A stretch of DNA of 64,000 bases from contig NZ_CAMIGN010000010.1 of assembly GCF_946221935.1 (NCBI RefSeq), positions 1 through 64,000 of the forward strand, in the 5' to 3' direction. Source of the stretch: an uncultured Corynebacterium sp. Its GTDB lineage: Bacteria > Actinomycetota > Actinomycetes > Mycobacteriales > Mycobacteriaceae. Below, one piece after another: positions 7,616 to 17,671 of this stretch. A model generated the notes under the pieces. The model did not search any database. It saw only the letters and a list, made by a program, of their open reading frames with translations, and was not told where the DNA came from. Both the position numbers and the translations under genes were made by a program. The number at the start of each line of letters is the position of its first letter. Within the stretch, counting starts at the first letter, position 1.

Positions 7616-9706
7616 GTGACTCTCTCCCCAGAACAGCAGGCACTCACCGTGCGGAATTACCCAGCCGACTGGACGGAGACCGACACGCGCGCGGTCGACC
7701 TCGCCCGTGTGCTGGCTGCTGATGCCGTTGAAAAGTGCGGATCCGGTCACCCTGGCACGGCAATGAGCCTGGCACCGCTGGCTTACACCCTGTACCAGCG
7801 TGTGTTGCGACACGATCCGAAGGATGTTCACTGGGTAGGTAGGGATCGCTTTGTGCTGTCGGCGGGTCACTCGTCCCTGACGCAGTACATTCAGCTGTTT
7901 TTGGGTGGTTTCGGCCTGGAGCTAGAGGATCTGCAGGCGCTACGCACCTGGGGGTCCAAGACCCCAGGCCACCCGGAGGTTCATCACACCGACGGTGTGG
8001 AGATCACTACCGGCCCTCTTGGCCAGGGTCTGGCTTCCGCGGTGGGTATGGCTATGGCTTCCCGCCGTGAGCGCGCGCTATTCGACCCGGAGGCACCGGC
8101 GGGCGAGTCGCCTTTCGACCACTTCATCTACGTCATCGCTTCTGACGGCGACGTGCAGGAAGGCGTGACTGCGGAGGCTTCCTCCTTGGCTGGGACGCAG
8201 CAGCTGGGTAACCTCATTGTCTTCTGGGACGACAACGGCATTTCCATCGAAGACCAGACCCAGATCGCCTTCACCGAGGACGTCGTGGCTCGCTACGCCT
8301 CGTACGGCTGGCAGACCCTGGAGGTCACCGGTGAGGACGTCGAGGGCATTCTGGACGCCGTCGAGCGCGCCAAGGCCGAAACCTCCCGTCCGACTTTCAT
8401 CCGTCTCAGCAGCGTGATCGCCTACCCCGCACCGACGAAGATGGACACCGGTGCATCCCACGGCGCAGCCCTGGGCGCAGAGGAAATCACCGGTATCAAG
8501 GAGGCGCTGGACTTCCCCGACGAGCCGTTCCCGGTAGAGGACAACGTAATCGCCCACACCCGCGGTCTGGTCGAGCGCGGCGCGGAGGCGCACGAGCAGT
8601 GGCAGGGTCTTTTCGACGCCTGGGCGGAGAAGAACCCGGAGAACAAGGCTCTGTTTGACCGCCTCTCCTCCCGTGAACTTCCGACGGATTTCGATGCCGA
8701 GATTCCCAGCTGGGAGGCCGGCGAGTCCCTGGCCACACGTAAAGCCTCGGAGGCTACGCTACAGGCACTGGGCAAGACTCTGCCTGAGCTGTGGGGTGGC
8801 TCGGCCGACCTCGCTGGCTCCACAAACACCATCATCAAGGGCTCCCCGAGCTTCGGGCCGGAGGCCATCAGCACCCGCAGCTTTACTACGGAACCCGGCG
8901 GACGGAACCTGCACTTCGGCATCCGCGAGCACGGCATGGTGGCCATCTTGAACGGCATTGCACTGCACGGGCCGACCCGTCCCTATGGCGCTACCTTCCT
9001 GCAGTTTTCTGACTACGCCCGTGGTGCCATTCGCCTCGGCGCGCTGATGAAGTCGGACGTCTATCACGTATGGACCCACGATTCCATTGGCTTGGGCGAG
9101 GATGGTCCGACCCACCAGCCGGTCGAGCACCTGGCTTCTCTGCGAGCTATCCCCCACCTGGCAGTAATTCGCCCAGCGGATGCTAACGAGGCCGCCGCTG
9201 GGTGGGTTGCCGCCTTGCGCGCCGAGGAATCGCCGAAGGCATTGATTCTGACGCGCCAGAACGTGCCTGTGCTGGAAGGCACCCAGGAAAAGGCTGCCGA
9301 CGGTGTGGCCCGCGGAGCCTATGTGCTGGTCGAAGAGTCCACTGACACCCCAGAAGTTATCCTGCTGGCCACGGGTTCTGAGGTACAGCTCGCCGTCGAA
9401 GCCGCAAAGGAGCTCGAAGCTCAGGGCGTGGGCACTCGTGTTGTATCCATGCCAGTTATGGAGTGGTTCTTGGAGCAGGATGCCGAGTACCAGGAGCAGG
9501 TGCTGCCGAGCTCCGTCACCGCCCGTGTTTCCGTCGAGGCTGGCATTGCGATGCCGTGGCACCGTTTCGTAGGCCTCAACGGTCGTACGGTTTCCCTGGA
9601 ACACTACGGTGCTTCCGCGGACTACCAGACTCTATACCGCGAGTTCGGCATTACCGCCGAGGCTGTCGTCGCAGCGGCTCACGATTCCATTGCCGCCAAC
9701 AAGTAA
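7616..9706 (+). CDS. tkt: Transketolase
   Basis: Thiamine diphosphate enzyme moving two-carbon units between ketoses and aldoses in the pentose phosphate pathway. 696 residues, the usual size. GSGHPG (42-47) and the ThDP/Mg motif SDGDVQEG (176-183) are present. So are the catalytic-loop region FGIREHGM and the HDSIGLGEDGPTHQPVEHL segment. The start is GTG 7616 with AGAAAGG upstream. First gene of the tkt-tal-zwf-opcA-pgl block, which carries both branches of the pathway. In relatives this block is co-transcribed. Confidence 0.98.
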   Translation: MTLSPEQQALTVRNYPADWTETDTRAVDLARVLAADAVEKCGSGHPGTAMSLAPLAYTLYQRVLRHDPKDVHWVGRDRFVLSAGHSSLTQYIQLFLGGFGLELEDLQALRTWGSKTPGHPEVHHTDGVEITTGPLGQGLASAVGMAMASRRERALFDPEAPAGESPFDHFIYVIASDGDVQEGVTAEASSLAGTQQLGNLIVFWDDNGISIEDQTQIAFTEDVVARYASYGWQTLEVTGEDVEGILDAVERAKAETSRPTFIRLSSVIAYPAPTKMDTGASHGAALGAEEITGIKEALDFPDEPFPVEDNVIAHTRGLVERGAEAHEQWQGLFDAWAEKNPENKALFDRLSSRELPTDFDAEIPSWEAGESLATRKASEATLQALGKTLPELWGGSADLAGSTNTIIKGSPSFGPEAISTRSFTTEPGGRNLHFGIREHGMVAILNGIALHGPTRPYGATFLQFSDYARGAIRLGALMKSDVYHVWTHDSIGLGEDGPTHQPVEHLASLRAIPHLAVIRPADANEAAAGWVAALRAEESPKALILTRQNVPVLEGTQEKAADGVARGAYVLVEESTDTPEVILLATGSEVQLAVEAAKELEAQGVGTRVVSMPVMEWFLEQDAEYQEQVLPSSVTARVSVEAGIAMPWHRFVGLNGRTVSLEHYGASADYQTLYREFGITAEAVVAAAHDSIAANK

Positions 9707-9742
9707 TTTCTGACCCCGTTTACAAGGACTGATCCTTCACCT

Positions 9743-10855
9743 ATGAGCACTCCCGCCAACATCGAAGCCCTTGCCGCCGCCGGTACCTCCGTGTGGTTGG
9801 ATGACCTGTCCCGCGACCGCCTGCGCTCCGGTAACCTCGCCGAGGTAATCGAGAACAAGGGCGTAGTTGGTGTAACCACCAACCCGGCGATTTTTGCCAA
9901 CGCTATGTCCCAGGGAACCGCCTACGACGAACAGCTACGCGAGCTCGCTGCCGCGGGTACCCCAGCAGATAGCGCAGTGTTCGAAATGGCTGCGGACGAT
10001 GTTGCGGATGCTTGCGATGTGTTCCTCCCCCTCTACGAACGCACGGAGGGATTCGATGGCCGCGTTTCTTTGGAGGTCGACCCGCGCCTAGCCAATGAGC
10101 GCGAGGCCACGGTTACCCAAGCCAAGGAACTGGCTGCCAAGGTCGGACGCGACAATCTTATGATTAAGATTCCCGCCACGGAGGAATGCCTTCCTGCGAT
10201 CACTGAAGTCTTGGCTGAGGGAATCAGCGTCAACGTCACTTTGATTTTCTCTGTCTCCCGCTACATTCAGGTGATGGAAGCTTTCATTGAGGGCATTAAC
10301 CGTGCTGCCGAAGAGGACAAAGATCTCTCCAAGATTCACTCCGTGGCTAGCTTCTTTGTCTCCCGCGTGGATACCGAGATCGACAAGCGCTTAGATAGCA
10401 TCGGCTCCGAAGCAGCCAAGCAGCTGAAGGGCAAGGCGGGCGTGGCCAATGCGCAACTGGCCTATGCTGCCTTCGAGGAGCACCTGCTGAACAACCCCGA
10501 ATGGCAGAAGCTGGCCGACAAGGGAGCTCGAGTACAGCGCCCACTGTGGGCGTCAACCTCAGTAAAGAACCCGGAGTACCCAGATACCTTGTACGTCACC
10601 GAGCTGGCCGGCCCGCACACCGTCAACACGATGCCAGAGAACACGCTGGACGCGACGATCGACCATGGAGAAATCCGTGGCGATTCGCTGTCCGGAACTG
10701 CATCCCAGGCACATGTGGTTTTCGCCAGCCTGGACGAGGTCGGAGTGAATCTGGCCGAGGTGTGGGCCGTGCTAGAAGATGAAGGTGTGGAAAAGTTCGT
10801 AGCCTCGTGGAACGAACTTTTGGGCACCCTCGCAGAGCAGCTGAACGCAAAATAG
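9743..10855 (+). CDS. tal: Transaldolase
   Basis: Moves dihydroxyacetone units between sedoheptulose-7-phosphate and glyceraldehyde-3-phosphate. 370 residues, the longer actinobacterial (TalAB subfamily) length. The Schiff-base lysine is K142 in LMIKIPATEE. TTNPAIF (45-51) and NVTLIFS are the other conserved strands. It begins 36 bp after tkt and is followed 40 bp later by zwf, so a shared transcript is likely. Confidence 0.97.
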   Translation: MSTPANIEALAAAGTSVWLDDLSRDRLRSGNLAEVIENKGVVGVTTNPAIFANAMSQGTAYDEQLRELAAAGTPADSAVFEMAADDVADACDVFLPLYERTEGFDGRVSLEVDPRLANEREATVTQAKELAAKVGRDNLMIKIPATEECLPAITEVLAEGISVNVTLIFSVSRYIQVMEAFIEGINRAAEEDKDLSKIHSVASFFVSRVDTEIDKRLDSIGSEAAKQLKGKAGVANAQLAYAAFEEHLLNNPEWQKLADKGARVQRPLWASTSVKNPEYPDTLYVTELAGPHTVNTMPENTLDATIDHGEIRGDSLSGTASQAHVVFASLDEVGVNLAEVWAVLEDEGVEKFVASWNELLGTLAEQLNAK

Positions 10856-10895
10856 CAACCCCCGACTACCCCACGTAACAGAGGACTTTAAACAA

Positions 10896-12458
10896 GTGCA
10901 ACTACCTTTTTCCGCCGAGGAATGGCGCAATCCGCTGCGCGATGAATTGGACAAGCGCCTTCCCCGCATCGCCGGGCCCTGTGGCTTGGTGATTTTCGGC
11001 GTGACCGGTGACCTAGCACGCAAGAAGCTGCTGCCTGCTGTGTACGACCTTGCCAACCGTGGCCTGCTGCCGCCGGGTTTTAGTCTGATCGGTTACGGTC
11101 GTCGTGATTGGTCCAAGGAAGAGTTCGAAGAGCAGGTTCTGCAATCAGTCAAGGAGCGGGCGCGCACCCCGTGGCGCCAGAATGTCTGGGAGCGGCTGGC
11201 CGAAGGCATCTTCTTTGTCACTGGTGACTTCACCACGGACGCTGCTTTTGACGCCCTCGCGGAGAAAACCCGTGAGATCGATAACGAACGCGGCACTGCT
11301 GGCAACTGGGCTTATTATCTTTCGGTACCCCCGGACCACTTCCCCAGCGTATGCCACCAGCTAGAACGGTCGGGCTTGGCGAAGCCAGATCCGGAACTGG
11401 GCGAGCTGCACAATGGCTGGCGACGCGTGGTTATTGAGAAGCCATTCGGCCATGATGAGCAGTCCGCCCACGAGCTCAATGAGATCGTAAACAGCGTGTT
11501 CCCGGAATCCAGCGTGTTCCGTATCGACCACTACCTGGGCAAGGAGACAGTGCAGAACATCCTGGCGCTGCGCTTCGCCAACCAGCTTTTCGACCCGATG
11601 TTCAATGCGCATTACGTGGATCATGTGCAGATCACCATGGCTGAGGACATCGGTCTGGGAGGCCGTGCGGGTTACTACGACGGCATTGGTGCGGCCCGCG
11701 ACGTGATCCAAAACCACCTGCTGCAGTTGTTGGCGCTGATTGCTATGGAAGAGCCGGTGACGTTCAACCCGTCCGAGTTGCAGGCAGAGAAGGTTAAGGT
11801 TCTCCGCGCCACGAGCCCAGTGGGTCCATTTGCGCAGACCACGGCCCGTGGACAATACACCTCCGGCTGGCAGGGTTCGATTCCGGTGAAGGGGCTGCGC
11901 CAAGAGGACGGCTTCGACCCGGAATCCACTACCGAAACGTATGCCGCCGCTACTTTCGAAATCGCTTCGCGCCGTTGGGCGGGTGTTCCCTTCTACCTGC
12001 GCACCGGCAAACGCCTGGGGCGCCGCGTGACGGAGATCGCCATTGTTTTCAAGGAAGCCCCTCACCTGCCATTTGGCCCCGGACAAACCACTGCCCAGGG
12101 TAACAACATGCTGGTCATCCGCGTGCAGCCCGAAGAGGGCGTGCTGGTGCGTTTCGGCTCCAAGGTCCCGGGATCGGCTATGGAGGTGCGCGATGTCAAC
12201 ATGGACTTCAGCTACTCCGAGGCCTTTACCGAAGAGTCGCCCGAAGCCTATGAACGTTTGATTTTGGATGCCCTATTGGACGAAGCCAGCCTCTTTCCCA
12301 CCAACGAGGAAGTTGAGCTGTCCTGGAGAATCCTCGATCCGATCCTGGATTACTGGGCGCTGCATGGGCGCCCAGAGGACTACCCCGCCGGCACGTGGGG
12401 GCCAAAGGGCGCCGAAGAGATTCTGTCCCGGTCGGGACGGCAGTGGCGTCGTCCGTAG
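10896..12458 (+). CDS. zwf: Glucose-6-phosphate 1-dehydrogenase
   Basis: Oxidises glucose-6-phosphate to 6-phosphogluconolactone with NADP. 520 residues. The nucleotide-binding motif GVTGDLARKK is at 35-44 and the substrate site RIDHYLGK near 209-216. The GTG start at 10896 gives MQLPF. In corynebacteria Zwf needs OpcA, encoded next, for full activity. The gap to opcA is 73 bp. Confidence 0.98.
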   Translation: MQLPFSAEEWRNPLRDELDKRLPRIAGPCGLVIFGVTGDLARKKLLPAVYDLANRGLLPPGFSLIGYGRRDWSKEEFEEQVLQSVKERARTPWRQNVWERLAEGIFFVTGDFTTDAAFDALAEKTREIDNERGTAGNWAYYLSVPPDHFPSVCHQLERSGLAKPDPELGELHNGWRRVVIEKPFGHDEQSAHELNEIVNSVFPESSVFRIDHYLGKETVQNILALRFANQLFDPMFNAHYVDHVQITMAEDIGLGGRAGYYDGIGAARDVIQNHLLQLLALIAMEEPVTFNPSELQAEKVKVLRATSPVGPFAQTTARGQYTSGWQGSIPVKGLRQEDGFDPESTTETYAAATFEIASRRWAGVPFYLRTGKRLGRRVTEIAIVFKEAPHLPFGPGQTTAQGNNMLVIRVQPEEGVLVRFGSKVPGSAMEVRDVNMDFSYSEAFTEESPEAYERLILDALLDEASLFPTNEEVELSWRILDPILDYWALHGRPEDYPAGTWGPKGAEEILSRSGRQWRRP

Positions 12459-12531
12459 AAGCACCCTAGAAACCGCCAGACCCCTACCCGCACCGTCCCC
12501 ACCCGCGTGAGGAGCGCGCACTTCAACGCCC

Positions 12532-13608
12532 ATGATTATCGACTTACCGAACACCAAGACCAAAGACATTGAACACCGCATCCGTGCGCTGCGTGAGGAG
12601 CGCGGCGACGTTACAAGCGGCCGCGTCCTTACCCTGATCGTGGTAGCTAACGAGGAGGATGATCTCGATCGAATCATTAGCTCCACACATGACGCGTCCC
12701 GCGAGCACCCTGCACGTGTCATCGTGTTGGTGATGCACCGCAGCGAAGAGCCATTGCTGGATGCCCAGCTGCGCATCGGCGGAGATGCGGGTGCGTCAGA
12801 GATCATCATTATGCACCTGCACGGAGAGCTGTCGGCCAACCGCGCCTCGGTCGTGACTCCGTTGTTGCTGCCCGATACTCCGATTGTGGCCTGGTGGCCT
12901 GCGACCGGTCCGCGTAACCCGGCGGCCGATCCCATCGGCGCGCTGGCTACCCGCCGTATCACGGACTCTCTCACGGACGAGGACGAGGATGCCCTCTACC
13001 GCCGTCGCATGACGTATACCCGCGGCGATTCCGACATGGTGTGGAGCCGTATCACCCTATGGCGCGGACTATTGGCCTCTGCACTGGATCAGCCTCCGCA
13101 CCATGCCATTGTTTCCGCAGAGGTCTGGGGGCCGAAGCACGATCCTTCCGTAGACATTGCCGCCGGATGGCTCGCCGAGCGTTTGGACGTTCCGGTGACC
13201 AGGCACGTCACGGTCGAAGGTCGGTTCAGTGAGGATGCGGACGGCGATCGACTGATTTCGATCGAAAAGGCGGTGCTGCATCGCCAGGTGGGTGCCATTG
13301 AGGTGGAGGTTATTGACGCCAACACGGTCTCGCTGACCGTCGGTGACCAGAATTCCATGGTCACCCTCGGCAGGCGTGCCCTTGCCGATTGCCTGGCCGA
13401 AGAGCTGCGCCACCTCGACCCGGATTATGCCTTTGGCCATGCGTTGCGTGGCCTGGTGCGGGTAAACAGGCCCGACCGAGGTCCACGGAATTCCCAGTTC
13501 CGCGGTGTTAAGACAACGGATGCACAGGAGGACAAGCTAGATCGCTGGACCTCCCGCGACGCCCGCGATACCTACAACAACTTCGACGGTCAGGAGTCTC
13601 TACGATGA
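12532..13608 (+). CDS. opcA: Glucose-6-phosphate dehydrogenase assembly protein OpcA
   Basis: Allosteric/assembly partner of Zwf in actinobacteria and cyanobacteria. 358 residues. The N-terminal GRVLTLIVVANEEDD and the core PDTPIVAWWPATGPRNP match the OpcA family. No catalytic motif is expected. It ends with a low-complexity hydrophilic tail and overlaps pgl by 4 bp (ATGA), showing translational coupling. Confidence 0.96.
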   Translation: MIIDLPNTKTKDIEHRIRALREERGDVTSGRVLTLIVVANEEDDLDRIISSTHDASREHPARVIVLVMHRSEEPLLDAQLRIGGDAGASEIIIMHLHGELSANRASVVTPLLLPDTPIVAWWPATGPRNPAADPIGALATRRITDSLTDEDEDALYRRRMTYTRGDSDMVWSRITLWRGLLASALDQPPHHAIVSAEVWGPKHDPSVDIAAGWLAERLDVPVTRHVTVEGRFSEDADGDRLISIEKAVLHRQVGAIEVEVIDANTVSLTVGDQNSMVTLGRRALADCLAEELRHLDPDYAFGHALRGLVRVNRPDRGPRNSQFRGVKTTDAQEDKLDRWTSRDARDTYNNFDGQESLR

Positions 13609-14438
13609 AGCCCACACACGATCACAGCCACGACGCAGTTGTCAGTGAGAAGACCGGTATCGAGTTGCGACCCCGTGACAACAAGCAGGATCTCGCTACT
13701 GCCGCGGCCCGTGAGTTCATCAACACCGTAGCTGAACTGCAGCGTACCGGGGAAACAGTCACCGGTGATGGCATTGTCCGGGTGGTATTGACCGGCGGTG
13801 GCGCGGGCATTGCTACTCTTTCAGAGATTGCTGCACTGGATCACGCGGCAAAGCAGACGGCGGAGGACTTTCCTGTCACCCGGATCGACTGGTCACAGGT
13901 GTATGTCTTCTTCGGCGACGAGCGTTTCTTGCCCGCCGGCGACCCGGAGCGCAATGATAAACAAGCTTTTGACGCGTTGCTTCGACACGTGGACATTCCC
14001 TCTCTAAATGTGTTCCGCTTCCCCGCCCTGGCGGCAGGCGAGCAGGCGGATGGGCCAGCGCTGGATGCGGCGGCTGAGTTTTATGGGAAGACAGTAGATC
14101 AGGTCGCGCCGGAGGGCTTTGACATTCACCTGTTGGGCATGGGGCCAGAAGGGCATATCAACTCGCTATTCCCTCACACTGACGCGCTACTACATGCCGA
14201 AGGTTCTGTAGTGTCTGTCCGCGAATGCCCGAAGCCTCCGGCGGAGCGTATTAGCCTGACTATGCGGGCGGTGAACCGTTCCCGAGCAGTGTGGTTGCTG
14301 GTCTGTGGTGCGGAAAAGAAAGAGGCTGCGAGCCAGGTGTTTGACGGCGGTAATGGCGCCGAGTGGCCCGCAGCCTTGGCCTCGGGTATCGAGGCAACGC
14401 TGCTGTGGGTAGACAAGGAAGCTAACCCACTGCTTTAG
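13605..14438 (+). CDS. pgl: 6-phosphogluconolactonase
   Basis: Hydrolyses 6-phosphogluconolactone, the product of Zwf. 277 residues, slightly longer than usual because of a polar, His-rich N-terminus. Family motifs are VLTGGGAGIATL, VYVFFGDERFLP and LLGMGPEGHINSLFP, the last carrying the catalytic histidine. Last gene of the pentose phosphate block, and it converges on secG. Confidence 0.96.
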   Translation: MKPTHDHSHDAVVSEKTGIELRPRDNKQDLATAAAREFINTVAELQRTGETVTGDGIVRVVLTGGGAGIATLSEIAALDHAAKQTAEDFPVTRIDWSQVYVFFGDERFLPAGDPERNDKQAFDALLRHVDIPSLNVFRFPALAAGEQADGPALDAAAEFYGKTVDQVAPEGFDIHLLGMGPEGHINSLFPHTDALLHAEGSVVSVRECPKPPAERISLTMRAVNRSRAVWLLVCGAEKKEAASQVFDGGNGAEWPAALASGIEATLLWVDKEANPLL

Positions 14439-14472
14439 ATTGTTGCTTCTAGGGGGTTTAGGGGGCTGTGGG

Positions 14473-14712
14473 TTATCCCAGGCCGTAGTGCAGAACTAGG
14501 TTCAGTGCAATCAAAGAGATCAGCCAGATAACGGCGGTACCCACAGTCAGACGATCCAGGTTCTTCTCCGCCACGGTGGAACCGGACAGGTTGGACTGCA
14601 TGCCGCCACCGAACAGGCTGGACAGGCCTCCACCCTTACCTTTGTGCAGCAAAACGGACAGGCCCATCAGCAAGCTGGTGACAACCAGGATGATCTGTAG
14701 CGTTAGGATCAA
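14473..14712 (-). CDS. secG: Preprotein translocase subunit SecG
   Basis: Small subunit of the SecYEG channel, 79 residues with two membrane helices (2-16 and 53-72). They are linked by the family loop KGKGGGLSSLFGGGM and the NLSGSTVAEKNLDR segment. The start is a rare TTG (14710-14712) preceded by a GAGGG-type ribosome binding site. No ATG or GTG in frame would keep the first helix. The 108-bp gap to ppc holds its promoter. Confidence 0.93.
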   Translation of the reverse strand: MILTLQIILVVTSLLMGLSVLLHKGKGGGLSSLFGGGMQSNLSGSTVAEKNLDRLTVGTAVIWLISLIALNLVLHYGLG

Positions 14713-14820
14713 TGCCCTACCCTCAACTCTTCTTCGTAATCGACTTACTAAACCTTTTGTTTAACACCACGAATTTACCCGCTGTGGCCCTGAAGTGACA
14801 ACCCGCCACGCGGCAGAAGC

Positions 14821-17667
14821 CTAGCCGGAGTTGCGTAGCGCAGTGGCGAGGCCATTCATGGTCAGCTGAATCCCAGAACGTACGCTATCGGAATCATCAC
14901 CGGCTCGGTAGCGACGCAGCAGCTCCACCTGCAACAGGTTCAAAGGCACCAGGTATGGGAAGCGGTTGCGCACCGAGCTCACCAGCTCCGGGTTATCTGC
15001 CAGCAGGGTGTCCCGTTCAGTGATCTGCAGGAACATCTCCACTGTCAGCTTGTACTCCTCCACGATCACACGGAAGATTCGCTCCGCTGCGTCCTTGTTC
15101 GCCACGAGCTCGGAGTAAAGCCGTGCAATCGACAGGTCGGCCTTTGACATCACCTGCGCCATATTGGATAACACCGAGGCGAAGAAAGGCCAACGCTTGT
15201 GCAGATCCCGCAGGTAGTTGAGGCGCGAGGTGGCGTCACCAGAGACAGAGGTACCGCCGTCGATCCAGCGCTTTAAGGCACTGCCGACGCCGAACCAACC
15301 AGGCAACATTACGCGGGACTGCGACCAGCTGAGTACCCAGGGGATGGCGCGCAGATCCGATACGGCGGTGGTTTGTTTGCGCGACGATGGGCGGGAACCG
15401 ATGTTCAAACTGCCGATCTCTGTCAATGGCGTGGAGGTGGTGAAGTATTCGATAAAGCCCGGGTCTTCGTGCATAAGCGCGGAGTATGCCTTGCGCGATT
15501 CTTCGGCGACCTGGCGCATGGTGGCGAAGGCCTCCTCCGGATTGCCGAGATCGTCGACGGGCAGCAGGCTGGCCTCCAGTGTGGCGGCGACGAGAGCCTC
15601 CAGGTTTCGGGCGGCGTTCGCGGGATCGCCGTATTTAGCGGAGATAATCTCGCCCTGTTCAGTGATGCGTACGGCACCTTGCACAGCACCCTGCGGCTGC
15701 GCCAGGATCGCGTCGTAGGATGGACCGCCACCGCGACCGACGGTTCCACCGCGTCCGTGGAAGAGACGCAGGAATAGTCCTGCTTCGCGGGAGGCGGCCA
15801 CAAGCTCCAGTTCGGCGTCGTACAGCGCCCAATTGGCAGCGAAGTAACCACCGTCCTTGTTGGAATCAGAGTAACCCAGCATGATCTCCTGGGTATCTCC
15901 GCGTTCCGCGACGTAGTTGCGGTAGAGCGGGAGCTTCCACAGCTCGCGCATGATGTCCGCACCCCCAGCGAGGTCGTCGATGGTCTCAAACAGCGGGATG
16001 ATATCCACCGAACCCCGGGGGTGATCACCGTTTGCCTGGATAAGTCCCACTTCTTTCAGAAGGATCATCGGCTCGATAACGTCGGAAACAGACGATGCCA
16101 TAGAGATGATGCAGTGCGGAACCACATCAGTTCCGAACTTCTTTGCTGCTTGTGCCGCTGCGCGGAAAATACCTAGCTCACGTTCAGTTTCCTCGGACCA
16201 TTCGGCGCCCGGATCCGCTAGTGGACGTGGGCTGGCCAGCTCGCGCAGAAGCAATTTGATCTTGTTGTCTTCATCCAGCTCCGCGTAGTTCTCAGCGACA
16301 CCGGCGCGGGCAAAGACCTCGGTCAGGACGTTCTCGAAGCTTTCCGAGTTCTGTCGCAGATCCAGTGCGTAGAGGTTAAAGCCGAAAGTTTCAACGGCCT
16401 CGCGCAGGTCAGCCAAGGTGTGGTCGGCCAGAAGATCGTCCATCGAGTGGCGTAGCGCAGCATCCACCGTATCGATGTCGGCCAGAAGCTCCTCCGGATC
16501 CGCGTAGGGCTCGTGTCCCTTGTGAATGCCGCCGGACACCACCGGCTCCCCGAGGGTTTGTTTGGCCGTCGCTGCCACGCGTCCGCGCATGCCGTGCAGG
16601 GCGCGGCGGAAAGGCTCATCCACGCGGGAAGGAACGTCATTGTGGCCACGATCGGCTAGTTGCTCAAGCGCCTCGGTGGTGTCGATAAACCGCGACGACA
16701 GACTGAGCTCGTGCTCGAGCGCGTAAATGGTTTTCTGGTAGTGGTCGAAGACAGTGCGGGCGGCCGCGGTCGTGGCGATACTGACCGTTTCTGCAGTGAC
16801 ATAGGGGTTACCGTCGTGGTCGCCACCGATCCACGAACCGGGGCGCACGATGGCAGTATGGGGCACGGTATCTCCGTACTGCTCTTTCATATGCTCATTG
16901 ACGCGACGGTTGATCGCCGGAATCTCGCTCAGCAGGCTGATGCCGTAGTAGCGCAATCCCACCTTGATCTCGTCCTCGATACGCGGACGCACGCTACGGA
17001 TCAGGGAGGTCTGCCACAGTAGCGTCATGCGGCGGCGAATTACCAGCTCAATCTGCGTCAGTTGGCGAGCCGCGCGGACGGAGTCGGGGTTAAGTTTGAG
17101 TTCTTTGAGCACGCGTGCGCGCCGACGCATCATCTTCATGATGTCGGTTTGCACATCGAACACGGTCCGGCGGCGGGTCTCTGTTGGGTGCGCCGTGAGG
17201 ACAGGCGCTACAAGGGCATTCGCCATAGTTTCGGCGACCTTCTCCCCCGGCACCTCCCGGTTGTGAAGTTCCTGCCACGTATACGCCAGGGTGGAGCGCG
17301 GGGCGGTATTGCCCCGATCCTCCTCAAGGTCACGAACCCGTTCGACATAGAGATCTTCCGCCAGATTCGCCATCAAAGCGAAGTGCGAGAATGCACGAAT
17401 CACTGGCAGCGCCTTCTCCGTCGGCAGTGAGTTGAACTGCTCGGCCAGCTGCTCAATCTGCATCTCTCCGTAGCGCAGGTCAAAAGCTGCACGCCGGGAG
17501 TTTTCGATGAGGTTGAAAGTGTACTCGCCCTCCTGCTCACGGATTACCTCTCCCAGGATCCGCCCCAGGTAGCGGGTATCGTCTCGCACCGTGGGGCTGA
17601 TCTCTGGGTGGGCGATTTCATCAGGAGCGACGGGAATGGCGGTGCCGCGGATCGTGTCGTTGCTCAT
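14821..17667 (-). CDS. ppc: Phosphoenolpyruvate carboxylase
   Basis: Anaplerotic carboxylation of PEP to oxaloacetate. 948 residues, full length. The catalytic histidine is H160 in TAHPTETRRR. The second signature FHGRGGTVGRGGGP and the C-terminal QLTMNGLATALRNSG, whose end binds the inhibitor aspartate, are present. It starts 4 bp after tpiA, without a strong ribosome binding site, so it probably depends on the gap-pgk-tpi transcript. Confidence 0.98.
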   Translation of the reverse strand: MSNDTIRGTAIPVAPDEIAHPEISPTVRDDTRYLGRILGEVIREQEGEYTFNLIENSRRAAFDLRYGEMQIEQLAEQFNSLPTEKALPVIRAFSHFALMANLAEDLYVERVRDLEEDRGNTAPRSTLAYTWQELHNREVPGEKVAETMANALVAPVLTAHPTETRRRTVFDVQTDIMKMMRRRARVLKELKLNPDSVRAARQLTQIELVIRRRMTLLWQTSLIRSVRPRIEDEIKVGLRYYGISLLSEIPAINRRVNEHMKEQYGDTVPHTAIVRPGSWIGGDHDGNPYVTAETVSIATTAAARTVFDHYQKTIYALEHELSLSSRFIDTTEALEQLADRGHNDVPSRVDEPFRRALHGMRGRVAATAKQTLGEPVVSGGIHKGHEPYADPEELLADIDTVDAALRHSMDDLLADHTLADLREAVETFGFNLYALDLRQNSESFENVLTEVFARAGVAENYAELDEDNKIKLLLRELASPRPLADPGAEWSEETERELGIFRAAAQAAKKFGTDVVPHCIISMASSVSDVIEPMILLKEVGLIQANGDHPRGSVDIIPLFETIDDLAGGADIMRELWKLPLYRNYVAERGDTQEIMLGYSDSNKDGGYFAANWALYDAELELVAASREAGLFLRLFHGRGGTVGRGGGPSYDAILAQPQGAVQGAVRITEQGEIISAKYGDPANAARNLEALVAATLEASLLPVDDLGNPEEAFATMRQVAEESRKAYSALMHEDPGFIEYFTTSTPLTEIGSLNIGSRPSSRKQTTAVSDLRAIPWVLSWSQSRVMLPGWFGVGSALKRWIDGGTSVSGDATSRLNYLRDLHKRWPFFASVLSNMAQVMSKADLSIARLYSELVANKDAAERIFRVIVEEYKLTVEMFLQITERDTLLADNPELVSSVRNRFPYLVPLNLLQVELLRRYRAGDDSDSVRSGIQLTMNGLATALRNSG

Positions 17668-17671
17668 TGTG

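Noticed and set aside
14423..14475. Arms TAACCCAC / GTGGGTTA around the pgl-secG junction as a bidirectional terminator
   Set aside because: Eight perfect pairs, but the loop is 37 bases, both arms include coding bases, and no T-run follows on either strand.
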